Shown here: piece after piece, positions 33,972-42,263 of the stretch
How positions within the stretch are numbered: the stretch's first letter is position 1
How the letters are laid out: every line of letters starts with the position of its first letter
Assembly: GCF_000143965.1 (NCBI RefSeq)
Contig: NC_014365.1
Location: 1,639,501-1,703,500, forward strand
Length of the DNA: 64,000 nucleotides
DNA from: Desulfarculus baarsii DSM 2075
Lineage (GTDB): Bacteria; Desulfobacterota; Desulfarculia; Desulfarculales; Desulfarculaceae
Direction of reading: 5' to 3'
The notes under the pieces: model-generated
What the model was told of the DNA's origin: nothing
Databases searched by the model: none
What the model saw: only the letters and a program-made list of their open reading frames with translations
Position numbers and translations under genes: made by a program

Positions 33972-34994
33972 ATGTCGGTCAGACGCTTTCATGTTTTACT
34001 TTTCGCGTGTTGTCTGACTTTGGGCGCCTGCTTGATCGGCGGCCCGGCCAGGGCGGAGCTAAGCCAGGACGAAAGAAAATTCCTGCACGAGATCTACCGC
34101 GAACAGACCAGGCGCGACGTGGGCTTTTTCAAGGTGCTGGCCGGGTTGACCAACATGGTGCTTTCACCCGACCTGTCGTCGGCCTTTTTGCGCACCGACG
34201 ATGACGAATACGGCGTTTCGGGCGTGCGCTTTTCCAGCACCAAGCTGCCGTTTTATCACACCTTCAAATCGGAAAAGCACGATTGGTCCATCTTTGCCGG
34301 GCTGACCCTGGGCTATCTGAACGCCGCCCAAGATATCGACGCGCCGGCGGTTTTCAACGATCAGGACGAGCGCCTGGCGGTCAATTCCAGGTGGAAGGGC
34401 TACTCGGGCAACGTCGAGGCGGGGCTCAACTATCCGTTGGGACTGGGCTTTACCGTCAGCCCGTCGCTGGGCTTTGGCTTGGCCCAGTTGCGCAACAGCG
34501 TTGATTACCTCAACGCCTTCGGCAAAAACGAACTGGCCCCCATCATCGATGGCGTCACGGCCAACTTTTACGTGGACACCCTCAACTACAGCGCCGGCCT
34601 GGCCCTGGCCTACGATCTGGCCCTGGGCCCGGTGGATTTGCAGGCCAAGGCCAAATACAGCTACGTCTACACCCAGGCCTACGACAGCACCGACGAGGTC
34701 CAGCGTTTTCACGAACACACCGGCGTTGCCAGCGGCCGCCTGCAATTGCGCGGGCCCACCGGCCTGTCGCCCTGGGGCCTGCCCCTGGGCTGGGAGCTGT
34801 TCACGGCCCAGAACTGGCTGCCCGACATCGACAAGGAAGTCTTGGGCTTTACGTATTATTGCGAATTCGGCGGGGCCTTGGCGGTGGAGATAGCCAAGGC
34901 CGGCCTGCCGGTGCGCGCGCTGAAGTTGGGCGGCTCGGGGCTGGTGGGCGACGGCGTCAGCGGCTGGTCGTTGATCCTGGGCTATTCGTTCTAG
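33972..34994 (+). CDS. Exported beta-barrel-like outer membrane protein
   Basis: 340 residues from ATG 33972, with a signal peptide ending near PARA-ELS. After a helical segment (~32-70) the protein is a series of alternating, aromatic-rich amphipathic strands with Gly turns (IFAGLTLGYLNAA, WKGYSGNVEAGLNY, FTVSPSLGFGLAQL, LNYSAGLALAYDL) and ends in GYSF, a terminal phenylalanine as expected for outer membrane barrels. No family name is recognised. It is divergent from an organic-anion-type transporter across the palindrome, so the two may be a co-regulated uptake pair (inference). A terminator follows. Confidence 0.72.
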   Translation: MSVRRFHVLLFACCLTLGACLIGGPARAELSQDERKFLHEIYREQTRRDVGFFKVLAGLTNMVLSPDLSSAFLRTDDDEYGVSGVRFSSTKLPFYHTFKSEKHDWSIFAGLTLGYLNAAQDIDAPAVFNDQDERLAVNSRWKGYSGNVEAGLNYPLGLGFTVSPSLGFGLAQLRNSVDYLNAFGKNELAPIIDGVTANFYVDTLNYSAGLALAYDLALGPVDLQAKAKYSYVYTQAYDSTDEVQRFHEHTGVASGRLQLRGPTGLSPWGLPLGWELFTAQNWLPDIDKEVLGFTYYCEFGGALAVEIAKAGLPVRALKLGGSGLVGDGVSGWSLILGYSF

Positions 34995-35005
34995 GCGTGG
35001 CGCGC

Positions 35006-35046
35006 AAAAAACGGCCGCGACCCCATCGACGGGGCCGCGGCTTTTT
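35006..35046. terminator. Bidirectional terminator
   Basis: GCCGCG-A-CCCC (35014-35024) pairs with GGGG-C-CGCGGC (35031-35041) around a six-base loop, with an A-run before and a T-run after. It serves the beta-barrel gene (plus) and the acyl-CoA dehydrogenase gene (minus). Confidence 0.85.
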
Positions 35047-35064
35047 GATTCAGGCGCTTTGACG

Positions 35065-36768
35065 CTAGTCGTTCATCTCGTAGAGGCCTTCCAGGGCGTA
35101 GACGTGTTCGGCCCAGATCGTGCCGAAGCGGGCCATGTCCACGTTGGGTCGGCGGATCATCTTCATGCACAGGTCCATCTGCTGGTCGGTGCTGCTGGGC
35201 TTTTGATAAAGCTCCATGGCGAACTTGGAGAAATCGCGCACGAAGCAGTCGAAGATCTGGTCGATGAGCGCCTCTTCCAGGCCCTCATGGGCGGCCGCCT
35301 CCAGGATGAGCTGGCCGTAGGGCACCAGGGTGAAGATCTCGCCTAGGCTGAGCAGGAAGTCGGTGTCGCGGGCCTGGTCCTTGCTGGGCGTGGCCTGGGA
35401 CAGGAATCGCTCGAGCACCTTGACCTGCTCGCTGAAGATCTTGACGTTGGGCAGATGCTCCCACTTGGCCAGCACCGGCCGGAAGTCGTGGAACTGGATC
35501 TGGCCCAGGCCACGGGTGGGGCCCTGATCCCAGAGGAACGAGTCGCAGGCGGCGTCGCCGCGCTTGGGCGTCTCGGGGTAGGCCTTGGGGTTGAAGAAAT
35601 AGTTGGCCATGAACTTGACGATCAGGGCCATGTTGACGTGGGCGGTGCCCTCCAGCTTGGGCAGGCCGCGAATGTCCGAGGCGGCCGAGGAGAAATACAT
35701 CTCGTTCTCGAAGCCCTTGGCCGCGATGACGTTCCAGAGCATGTCGATGATGTTTTCGCCCTGGACGGTGACCTTCATCTTGACGATGGGGTTGTAGAGC
35801 AGATAGCGGCGGTCGTCGGCGTTGGCCGAGCGGAAGTAGTCGGAGGCCCTTTGGGCGAAGAGCTTCATGGCCACCAAGCGGGCGTAGGCGTCGACGAAGA
35901 TCTGGCGCACGTGGGGGAAGTCGGTGACGAACATCTTGTAGAGCCGACGGTTGGCCGCGTGGTTGATCGACTCGTAGAGGGCGTGGGTGCAGATGCCCAC
36001 CGAGGCCCAACCCAGGTTGTATTTGCCCACGTTTACCGTGTTCAGCGCCGAATCCCAGGCGTGGGGGCCCCGGGCGATGATGTCGGCCTCGCCGACGGGA
36101 TAATCGTGCAGGGCGTACTCGGCCACGTACATCTGGCTGTCGACGACGTTTTTGACCAGCTCGAACTTCTCGTGGCCCGGCTGGGCGGCGAAAAAGACGT
36201 ATTCGTTGTCGGTGCCGGCCATGCGGCCGAAGGTGCTGAGGATGGCCGCCTTGTTGCCGTTGCCGATGTAATACTTGCCGCCACGGGCCTTGTAGCCGCC
36301 CTGGCCGTCGCCGGAGAGGGTCATGTCGGTGGTGTAGATGTCGGCGCCGTGCTCGCGCTCGCTGAGGCCAAAGCCAAAGATCGCCCCGTCCTTGAGCAAC
36401 TGGGCGGTGCGTTTTTTGATGGCCTCGTTATGGCTCATCCACAGCGGCCCCAGGCCCAGGATGGTCACCTGCCAGGTATACCAATAGACCAAGCCATAAA
36501 AGCCCAGGATCTCGTTGAACTCGCAGTTGCGGTAGGTGTCCCAGCGGGTCTGGCCGTCGCCGTAGGCCTGGGGCGTCAGCAGGTTGTAGAAGATCTGGTT
36601 GTCCTTCTGAAACTCCAGGAAATCGTCGTACCAGATGCGGTCGCGGTAGTCGGCCTTGAGGTTGCGTTTGCCCTTGCGCTCAAAGAAATCGATGGTCTTG
36701 ACCATGATTTCCTTTGAGATTGCGTCGGGATAGGCCCTGGTGTGGTTTTTGGGATTTAAAAGGATCAT
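35065..36768 (-). CDS. Acyl-CoA dehydrogenase family protein
   Basis: 567 residues, longer than the ~380 of classical short/medium-chain enzymes and in the range of long, fused-tail types. The mid region carries ACAD features: FGFGLSEREHGADI (flavin and substrate strand), GGYKARGGKYYIGNG, LGWASVGICTHALYESI, and in the C-terminal half IRGLPKLEGTAHVNMALI. The ~120-residue C-terminal extension is helical. Expected to be an FAD enzyme passing electrons to ETF. Single gene with its own promoter. AAGGGA lies before ATG 36768. Confidence 0.87.
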   Translation of the reverse strand: MILLNPKNHTRAYPDAISKEIMVKTIDFFERKGKRNLKADYRDRIWYDDFLEFQKDNQIFYNLLTPQAYGDGQTRWDTYRNCEFNEILGFYGLVYWYTWQVTILGLGPLWMSHNEAIKKRTAQLLKDGAIFGFGLSEREHGADIYTTDMTLSGDGQGGYKARGGKYYIGNGNKAAILSTFGRMAGTDNEYVFFAAQPGHEKFELVKNVVDSQMYVAEYALHDYPVGEADIIARGPHAWDSALNTVNVGKYNLGWASVGICTHALYESINHAANRRLYKMFVTDFPHVRQIFVDAYARLVAMKLFAQRASDYFRSANADDRRYLLYNPIVKMKVTVQGENIIDMLWNVIAAKGFENEMYFSSAASDIRGLPKLEGTAHVNMALIVKFMANYFFNPKAYPETPKRGDAACDSFLWDQGPTRGLGQIQFHDFRPVLAKWEHLPNVKIFSEQVKVLERFLSQATPSKDQARDTDFLLSLGEIFTLVPYGQLILEAAAHEGLEEALIDQIFDCFVRDFSKFAMELYQKPSSTDQQMDLCMKMIRRPNVDMARFGTIWAEHVYALEGLYEMND

Positions 36769-36819
36769 GGTGTTCCCTTTGCGTGGAGCTGCGAGAGCGT
36801 TGGCGATTGTTGGGCAAAA

Positions 36820-36847
36820 TCTATAGGCCGTGGCCGCGCTTTGTCAA
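36820..36847 (-). promoter_or_regulatory. Promoter of the acyl-CoA dehydrogenase gene
   Basis: On the minus strand TTGACA (36842-36847), 16-base spacer, TATAGA (36820-36825). Predicted untranslated leader about 45 bases. Confidence 0.6.
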
Positions 36848-37156
36848 TATCGAACAGTCCGGCCTGGTTGAATGGCCAGAACCCGTGGCCCGGCTCGCCC
36901 GTGACGATCAATAAAACACGGTTTCGTTTTGAGGCCGCTGCACGGGGCAGGATGCCCCCCGTGCGCACTCTCGTTTTGGGATATTGTGTCATGCCGGAGC
37001 GGCCGGCGTCACGCCCAATATGCGAGGCCTGACCGCGCATGATTTTCGCTTTGTTTCCGAGAAAAAATCCTGATACTTCGTCGCGGCCATTGGCAAAGCC
37101 CTGGGCTGAACTTATGTTTATGCGTAACAGCCTGACTCAAACGAGAAGGAGCAGCC
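36848..37156. other. Intergenic region upstream of the methyltransferase
   Basis: About 310 bases with no convincing gene. A hairpin (GCACGGGG and CCCCCGTGC arms, about 36938-36963) lacks a T-run. The last 100 bases are AT-richer and contain the AGAAGGAG ribosome site of the 37157 gene. No confident promoter was assigned. Confidence 0.3.
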
Positions 37157-38179
37157 ATGTCAGCGCAACAGTTCATGTTCGGCCCGCAAGACTTTTGCCG
37201 GCAGGACGAAACCGACGACAAGCTATTTTACGCCAAGCCGCGCCTGGTCTCGCACCTGGACCGCACGGCCCTGGCCACGGTGGAGCGGCTCATCGGCAGC
37301 TTGGTGATCGAGGAGCGCCCGGTGATCCTGGACCTGATGGCCAGTTGGGACAGCCACCTGCCGCCGGCGCTCGCGCCCGGCCGAGTGGTGGGTTTGGGGC
37401 TTAACGCGGAGGAGCTGCGGGCCAACCCGGCCTTGGACGAATTCGTCGTGGCCGACCTGAACCAGAGCCCCACCTTGCCCTGGCCCGACGCGACCTTTGA
37501 CGTGGTTTTGAACACCGTCTCGGTGGACTACCTCACCCGGCCGCTGGAGGTCTTCGCCGAGGCGGGCAGGGTGCTCAAGCCCGGCGGGCTGTTTTTGGTG
37601 ACGTTCTCGGACCGCTGGTTCGAGCCCAAGGTCACCCGCGTCTGGCGCGGCTCCAGCGAGGCCGAGCGCATCTTTTTGGTCGAGGAGCTATTTCGCGCCG
37701 CCGGCTGCTTTGGCCCGACCAGGGTTTTCACCAGCCGGGGCAAGGACCGCCCGGCCGACGACAAGTACGCCGCTTTGGGCCTGCCCAGCGACCCCATCGT
37801 CGCCATCTTTGCCGACAAGGCCGGCGGCGATCCGACGCGGCGGCCCAGGCCTCTGCCGGCCGACGATCGCCACGCCCCGGACAAGGCCGAACTGGCCCGG
37901 CGCTACGCGGCCGTGGGCCAAACCCTGGCCTGCCCTCACTGCGGCCAGGGCCTGCGCAAGTGGGCCGTGCCCCAGACGCCCTTCACCGAGTGGGACAACG
38001 ACTTCATGTACGTCTGCTTCAACGACGCCTGCCCCTATCTGCGGGCCGGTTGGGACGCCATGAGCCGCCAGGGCAACCACGGCGTGTCGTATCGCTTGAT
38101 GTACAACCCCGAAAATGGCGGCTGCATGCCCATCCCCGTGCAGAGCCTGAGCACCTTGCGTGACGGCCTGATCGACTGA
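37157..38179 (+). CDS. SAM-dependent methyltransferase fused to an Ogr/Delta-like zinc ribbon
   Basis: 340 residues. Residues ~35-200 are a class I methyltransferase-like domain (VILDLMASWDSHLP as motif I, although its usual GxGxG is degenerate; WPDATFDVVLNTVSVDYL; RVLKPGGLFLVTFSDRWFEP). Residues ~250-340 carry a zinc-ribbon-like module, C259/C262 (ACPHCG) and C287/C292 (VCFNDACPY), followed by SYRLMYNP and PIPVQS. That module resembles stand-alone Ogr/Delta-like zinc-finger proteins of deltaproteobacteria. AGAAGGAG precedes ATG. Substrate unknown. Confidence 0.8.
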   Translation: MSAQQFMFGPQDFCRQDETDDKLFYAKPRLVSHLDRTALATVERLIGSLVIEERPVILDLMASWDSHLPPALAPGRVVGLGLNAEELRANPALDEFVVADLNQSPTLPWPDATFDVVLNTVSVDYLTRPLEVFAEAGRVLKPGGLFLVTFSDRWFEPKVTRVWRGSSEAERIFLVEELFRAAGCFGPTRVFTSRGKDRPADDKYAALGLPSDPIVAIFADKAGGDPTRRPRPLPADDRHAPDKAELARRYAAVGQTLACPHCGQGLRKWAVPQTPFTEWDNDFMYVCFNDACPYLRAGWDAMSRQGNHGVSYRLMYNPENGGCMPIPVQSLSTLRDGLID

Positions 38180-38204
38180 ACCGCCCGCCGCCGCGTGTTT
38201 CGCG

Positions 38205-38232
38205 CCGCCCTCGACGAGGGGGCGGTTTTTTT
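38205..38232 (+). terminator. Terminator after the methyltransferase gene
   Basis: CCGCCCTC (38205-38212) pairs with a GAGGGGGCGG arm ending at 38225 around a short loop, followed by seven T (38226-38232). Confidence 0.8.
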
Positions 38233-38263
38233 GTGCCGACACTCTGGTAATATTTGTGTGGCA

Positions 38264-38280
38264 ATCAGGTAATACCTGAT
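38264..38280. promoter_or_regulatory. 17-bp palindromic operator of FadR/GntR type
   Basis: ATCAGGT-AAT-ACCTGAT is a perfect 7+7 palindrome 43 bases before the GntR start codon. Length and GGT-N3-ACC core match FadR-subfamily operators. A related half site (CTGGTAATA) lies at 38244-38252. Autoregulation of the operon is the simplest reading. Confidence 0.65.
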
Positions 38281-38323
38281 GTTACGATAAGTCAGATGAC
38301 AACCCAGTGGCGAGGAGCGGCCC

Positions 38324-39052
38324 GTGGAGCAAAGCAAACAGCCGGCCAAACGGCTTTCCGACATAATCGAGGACAGGCTCGTCGAGATGATCCTCGGCGG
38401 CGATTTTCCGCCCGGCGCGGCCCTGCCCCTGGAGCGCGATCTGGCCGCCGGCCTGGGCGTGGGCCGGCCGACCCTGCGCGAGGCGCTCCAGCGCCTGGAG
38501 CGCGACGGCTGGCTCAGCGTGCGCAAGGGCCAGCCCACCAGGGTCAACGACTATTGGCGCGATGGCAATCTGAACATCATGGCCGCCCTGGCCCGCCATC
38601 ACGCCAAGGCTCCGGCCCTGTTCATCGACTATCTGCTGGAGCTGCGCGTGGCCCTGACGCCCGCCTACGTCCGTCAGGCCGTGGAGGCCGACGCGGCCAG
38701 GGTGGTGGCCATGCTGGTCGAGCACGACCAACTGGCCGACGATCCGGCCAGCTTTGCCGATTTCGACTGGCGCTTGCAGAAAAACCTGGCCCGCGCGGCG
38801 GCCAACCCGGTCTACGCCCTGATGCTCAACAGTTTTGACACGGCCTATCTGCCGCTGGCCACGGAATATTTTGGCGGCGCGGCCAACCGCCGGGCCTCGG
38901 CGCGCTTTTATCGGCGGCTGATGGAGGCGGCCATGGCCCGCGATGGCGCTTTGGCCGCCGAGGTGGCCAGGGCGGCCATGACCGCGGCCATGGAAAATTG
39001 GCGGGCCGACCGCGCGGCGTTGGACCGCGCCGCCGGCGAGGAGCTCTCATGA
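38324..39052 (+). CDS. GntR-family regulator, FadR subfamily
   Basis: 242 residues from GTG 38324 (AGGAG upstream). Winged HTH at ~10-77 with the GntR signature: LSDIIEDRLVEMILGGDF, GAALPLERDLA, VGRPTLREALQRLERDGWL. Residues ~90-235 are an all-helical FadR-like effector domain with FDWRLQKNLARAAANP. Such proteins bind acyl-CoA or organic acids and repress neighbouring genes. It heads a four-gene operon and overlaps the next gene by four bases (ATGA). Confidence 0.9.
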   Translation: MEQSKQPAKRLSDIIEDRLVEMILGGDFPPGAALPLERDLAAGLGVGRPTLREALQRLERDGWLSVRKGQPTRVNDYWRDGNLNIMAALARHHAKAPALFIDYLLELRVALTPAYVRQAVEADAARVVAMLVEHDQLADDPASFADFDWRLQKNLARAAANPVYALMLNSFDTAYLPLATEYFGGAANRRASARFYRRLMEAAMARDGALAAEVARAAMTAAMENWRADRAALDRAAGEELS

Positions 39053-40641
39053 GGCGCTGGAATGGCTGGGGCGACGAAGGCGTGTTGCTGGACGCGCCCG
39101 AGAGCGCCGTGGTTTTCATCGAAGGCAAGGTCGGTCCGGGCCGGCCGCCGGCCGACGCCAGCCTGGAGCGGGCCTTGGCCGCCGTACCCACGCCGCGCCT
39201 GAGCGCGCCGGCGTTCGTGGATCAAAGCCCCCTGGCCCGCCTGCGCCACAGCCTGGGCGAGAGCCTGCCCGACATGATCGCCGTGCGCGCCGGTCGTTTG
39301 CCGGGCTACGTCGACGGCGTGGCCTGGCCCACCTCAGCCGACGAAGTCCGCCAGGCCCTGGCCTGGGCCGCCCAGGCCGGCGCGGCGGTGATCCCCTATG
39401 GCGGCGGCACCAGCGTGGTGGGCCACCTGGACCCTGGCGGGTTGGACAGGCCGACGCTTTCGCTGGACATGTCGCGCTGCTCGGCCCTGCAAGAGCTCGA
39501 CGGCGATGGCCGCCTGGCCGTTTTCGGCGCGGGCGCGGCCGGCCCGGACGTGGAGGCGGCCTTGCGGGCCCACGGCTTCACCCTGGGCCACTTTCCCCAA
39601 TCGTGGGAATACTCCACCCTGGGCGGCTGGATCGCCGCGCGGTCGTCTGGCCAGTTTTCGCTGGGCTATGGCCGCATCGAGGCGCTGTTTGTCGGCGGTC
39701 GGCTGGAGACGCCGCGGGGCGAGCTGGTTCTGCCGGCCCTGCCGGCCTCGGCGGCCGGGCCCGATCTGCGTCAGGTCGTGCTGGGCTCGGAGGGCCGCTT
39801 GGGCGTGATCACCCAGGCCACGGTCAAGATCAGCCCCGCGCCCCAGGTCGAGGATTTGCGCGGCGCATTTTTCGCCGACCAGGGCCAGGCCGTCGACGCG
39901 GCGCGGTCCCTGGCCCAGAGCGGGCTGCCGCTGACCATGGTCCGGCTGAGCCTGCCCGCCGAGACCGAAACGAGCCTGCGCCTGGCCGGCGGCGGGCGGG
40001 CCATGGTGGCGCTGCGCAAATACCTGGCCTGGCGCGGCGTGGGCCAGGGCATGTGCCTGATGCTTTACGGCTTTTGCGGCGGGCGGCGGGCGGCGCGCTG
40101 GGTCATGGCCGAGGCCGGGCGCGTCGTGGCCCGCGCGGGCGGGGTGGCCGTGGGCCGGCGGCCGGGTCGGCAGTGGCTGCGAAACCGTTTCAGCTTGCCA
40201 TATTTGCGCAATAATCTCTGGGCCATGGGCTACGCGGCCGACACCCTGGAGACCGCCACGCCCTGGCGGGCGGTCCTACCGATGGCCCAGGCCATCGAAG
40301 AGGCCTTGGCCGGCAGCCTGGCCGACGAAGGCGAGCGCGTCCACGCCTTTACCCATTTGTCGCACGTCTATGCCCACGGGGCCAGCGTCTACACCTCTTA
40401 CGTTTTTCGTCTGGGCCAGGGCCCAGAGCAGACGCTGGCGCGCTGGCGCAAGCTCAAAGCCGCCGCCAGCCGGACCATCGTGGCCAATGGCGGCACGATC
40501 AGCCATCAGCACGGCGTGGGCCTCGATCACAAGGCCTATCTGCCGGCCGAAAAAGGCCCCTTGGGCCTGGATCTGCTGCGCGCCCAATGCGCGGCCATGG
40601 ACCCAAAGGGCATGATGAACCCCGGGAAGTTACTCGATTAA
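39049..40641 (+). CDS. FAD-binding oxidase, alkyldihydroxyacetonephosphate-synthase-like
   Basis: 530 residues. Start ATG 39049 overlaps the regulator's stop. Vanillyl-alcohol-oxidase-type FAD domain at ~88-260 with PYGGGTSVVGH (116-126). The region GHFPQSWEYSTLGGWIAARS and the late HQHGVGLDH (486-494) closely match AGPS, the peroxisomal enzyme that swaps an acyl for an alkyl chain on DHAP to make ether lipids. Similar bacterial proteins can also be glycolate or lactate oxidase-like. Next to GlpD- and FGGY-type genes, a glycerol ether or glycerol phosphate pathway is favoured. Confidence 0.85.
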   Translation: MRRWNGWGDEGVLLDAPESAVVFIEGKVGPGRPPADASLERALAAVPTPRLSAPAFVDQSPLARLRHSLGESLPDMIAVRAGRLPGYVDGVAWPTSADEVRQALAWAAQAGAAVIPYGGGTSVVGHLDPGGLDRPTLSLDMSRCSALQELDGDGRLAVFGAGAAGPDVEAALRAHGFTLGHFPQSWEYSTLGGWIAARSSGQFSLGYGRIEALFVGGRLETPRGELVLPALPASAAGPDLRQVVLGSEGRLGVITQATVKISPAPQVEDLRGAFFADQGQAVDAARSLAQSGLPLTMVRLSLPAETETSLRLAGGGRAMVALRKYLAWRGVGQGMCLMLYGFCGGRRAARWVMAEAGRVVARAGGVAVGRRPGRQWLRNRFSLPYLRNNLWAMGYAADTLETATPWRAVLPMAQAIEEALAGSLADEGERVHAFTHLSHVYAHGASVYTSYVFRLGQGPEQTLARWRKLKAAASRTIVANGGTISHQHGVGLDHKAYLPAEKGPLGLDLLRAQCAAMDPKGMMNPGKLLD

Positions 40642-40656
40642 CGAAAGGACCGCGTC

Positions 40657-42225
40657 ATGGAGCGCCAAGCGGCGTTGGAAAGCCTGGGCCGGCCCTGGGA
40701 CGTGATCGTCATCGGCGGCGGGATCAACGGCGCGGGGGTCTTTCGTCTGGCCGCCGCCAGCGGGTTGCGCACGCTTTTGCTCGAACAGCGCGATTTCAGT
40801 TGGGGCGCTTCCAGCCGCACGGGCAAGCTGGTGCACGGCGGCTTGCGTTATCTGCTGCAAGGCCAACCGCGCACGACCTGGCGCTCGGTGCACGAGCGCG
40901 AGCGTCTCTTGCGCGGCTACGGCGGCCTGGTGGAGGGCTTGGGTTTTTTGTTTCCGCTGAGCAAGCGTCTGCGCCTGGCCAAGCCGTTGGTGCATCTGGC
41001 CCTGACCGGCTACGAACTGATGGCCGGCCGCTGGAGTTACAAGTTCCACCGTCCGGCCGCCTTCGCCATGTTGGCCCCGCGTTGCGATCAAGGGCGCCTC
41101 TGCGGCGGTTTCGCCTTCCAAGACGCCACCGCCGACGACGCCCGGCTGGTCTATCGCCTGTTGCAGGAGGGCCGGGCCATGGGCGGGGTCGCCGTCAACT
41201 ACTGCTCGGCGCGGGCCTTTGACCGCGCTCACGACGGTCAGGCGCGGGGTCTGGAGGCCGTCGATGAACTGACCGGCCGTTCGTATCTGGCCCGGGGCAG
41301 GGTGATCTTGAACGCCAGCGGAGCCTGGACCGACGACGTGCGGGCCCATCTGGGCCAACGGCCCCGCCTGCGCCGTCTGCGGGGCAGTCATCTGATCCTG
41401 CCCCGTTGGCGCTTGCCGCTGGGCCAGGCCGTGGGCCTGCAACATCCGGCCGACGGTCGGGCCATGTACGTCATGCCCTGGGAAGGGGCCACGCTGGTGG
41501 GCACCACCGACATCGACCACGAGCAGGACATGACCGCCGAGCCGCGCATCCAGCCGGAAGAGGGGGCTTATCTGCTGGAGGCGTTGGCCTATTGGTTTCC
41601 CTCGCGGGGCATGGGGCCTGGCGACGTGCTCTCCACCTACGCCGGCGTGCGGCCGGTGATCGACAGCGGCAAGAAAGACCCCTCCAAGGAGTCTCGCGAC
41701 CACGCCGTCTGGAGCGAGCACGGCGTGGTGACCATGACCGGCGGCAAGCTGACCACCTTTGGTCTGGTGGCCCGCCAAGGCCTGGCCGCCGCCGCCAAGT
41801 GGCTGCGCCTGTCGCGCCGGGTGGAGGGGCCGGGGCTGGTCGCGCCCCGGCCAACGGCCGCCGACGAAGATGCCCTGGCCGCGTTGCCGTCACGTCAGGC
41901 CAGGCGTTTGCTGGGGCGCTACGGAGAACTGGCCCCGCTGGTGGCCGCCCTGGGCGACGGCCAGGTGGTGGCCGGGACGGACGTGCTTTTGGCCGAACTG
42001 CGCTGGGCCGCCGCCAACGAAAACGTGGCCCGCCTGGAAGACCTGATGCTGCGACGCACCAGGCTGGGCCTGTTGTCGTCCGACGGTGGCGAGTCCGTGC
42101 TCGACCAGATCGGGGCGGCGATCCAGGCCGCCGCCGGCTGGGACGAGGCCCGCTGGCGAAAAGAGCGCCAAGATTATCGCCGAGCCTGGCGCGAGGCCTA
42201 CAGTCCGGGGTTGCTGACGTGCTAA
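40657..42225 (+). CDS. FAD-dependent glycerol-3-phosphate dehydrogenase (GlpD-like)
   Basis: 522 residues. FAD-binding VIGGGINGAG (18-27), RDFSWGASSRTGKLVHGGLRYL, LNASGAWTDDV, VMPWEGATLVGTTDIDHEQD and TMTGGKLTTFGL are standard GlpD blocks. It oxidises glycerol 3-phosphate to DHAP, giving electrons to quinone at the membrane. DHAP is the backbone used by AGPS-like enzymes, so it complements the upstream gene. ATG 40657 follows GAAAGGA. Confidence 0.92.
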   Translation: MERQAALESLGRPWDVIVIGGGINGAGVFRLAAASGLRTLLLEQRDFSWGASSRTGKLVHGGLRYLLQGQPRTTWRSVHERERLLRGYGGLVEGLGFLFPLSKRLRLAKPLVHLALTGYELMAGRWSYKFHRPAAFAMLAPRCDQGRLCGGFAFQDATADDARLVYRLLQEGRAMGGVAVNYCSARAFDRAHDGQARGLEAVDELTGRSYLARGRVILNASGAWTDDVRAHLGQRPRLRRLRGSHLILPRWRLPLGQAVGLQHPADGRAMYVMPWEGATLVGTTDIDHEQDMTAEPRIQPEEGAYLLEALAYWFPSRGMGPGDVLSTYAGVRPVIDSGKKDPSKESRDHAVWSEHGVVTMTGGKLTTFGLVARQGLAAAAKWLRLSRRVEGPGLVAPRPTAADEDALAALPSRQARRLLGRYGELAPLVAALGDGQVVAGTDVLLAELRWAAANENVARLEDLMLRRTRLGLLSSDGGESVLDQIGAAIQAAAGWDEARWRKERQDYRRAWREAYSPGLLTC

Positions 42226-42263
42226 AATCGTGGCCGTTCATGGCTTGAGCGCGGGAGGGGCCG

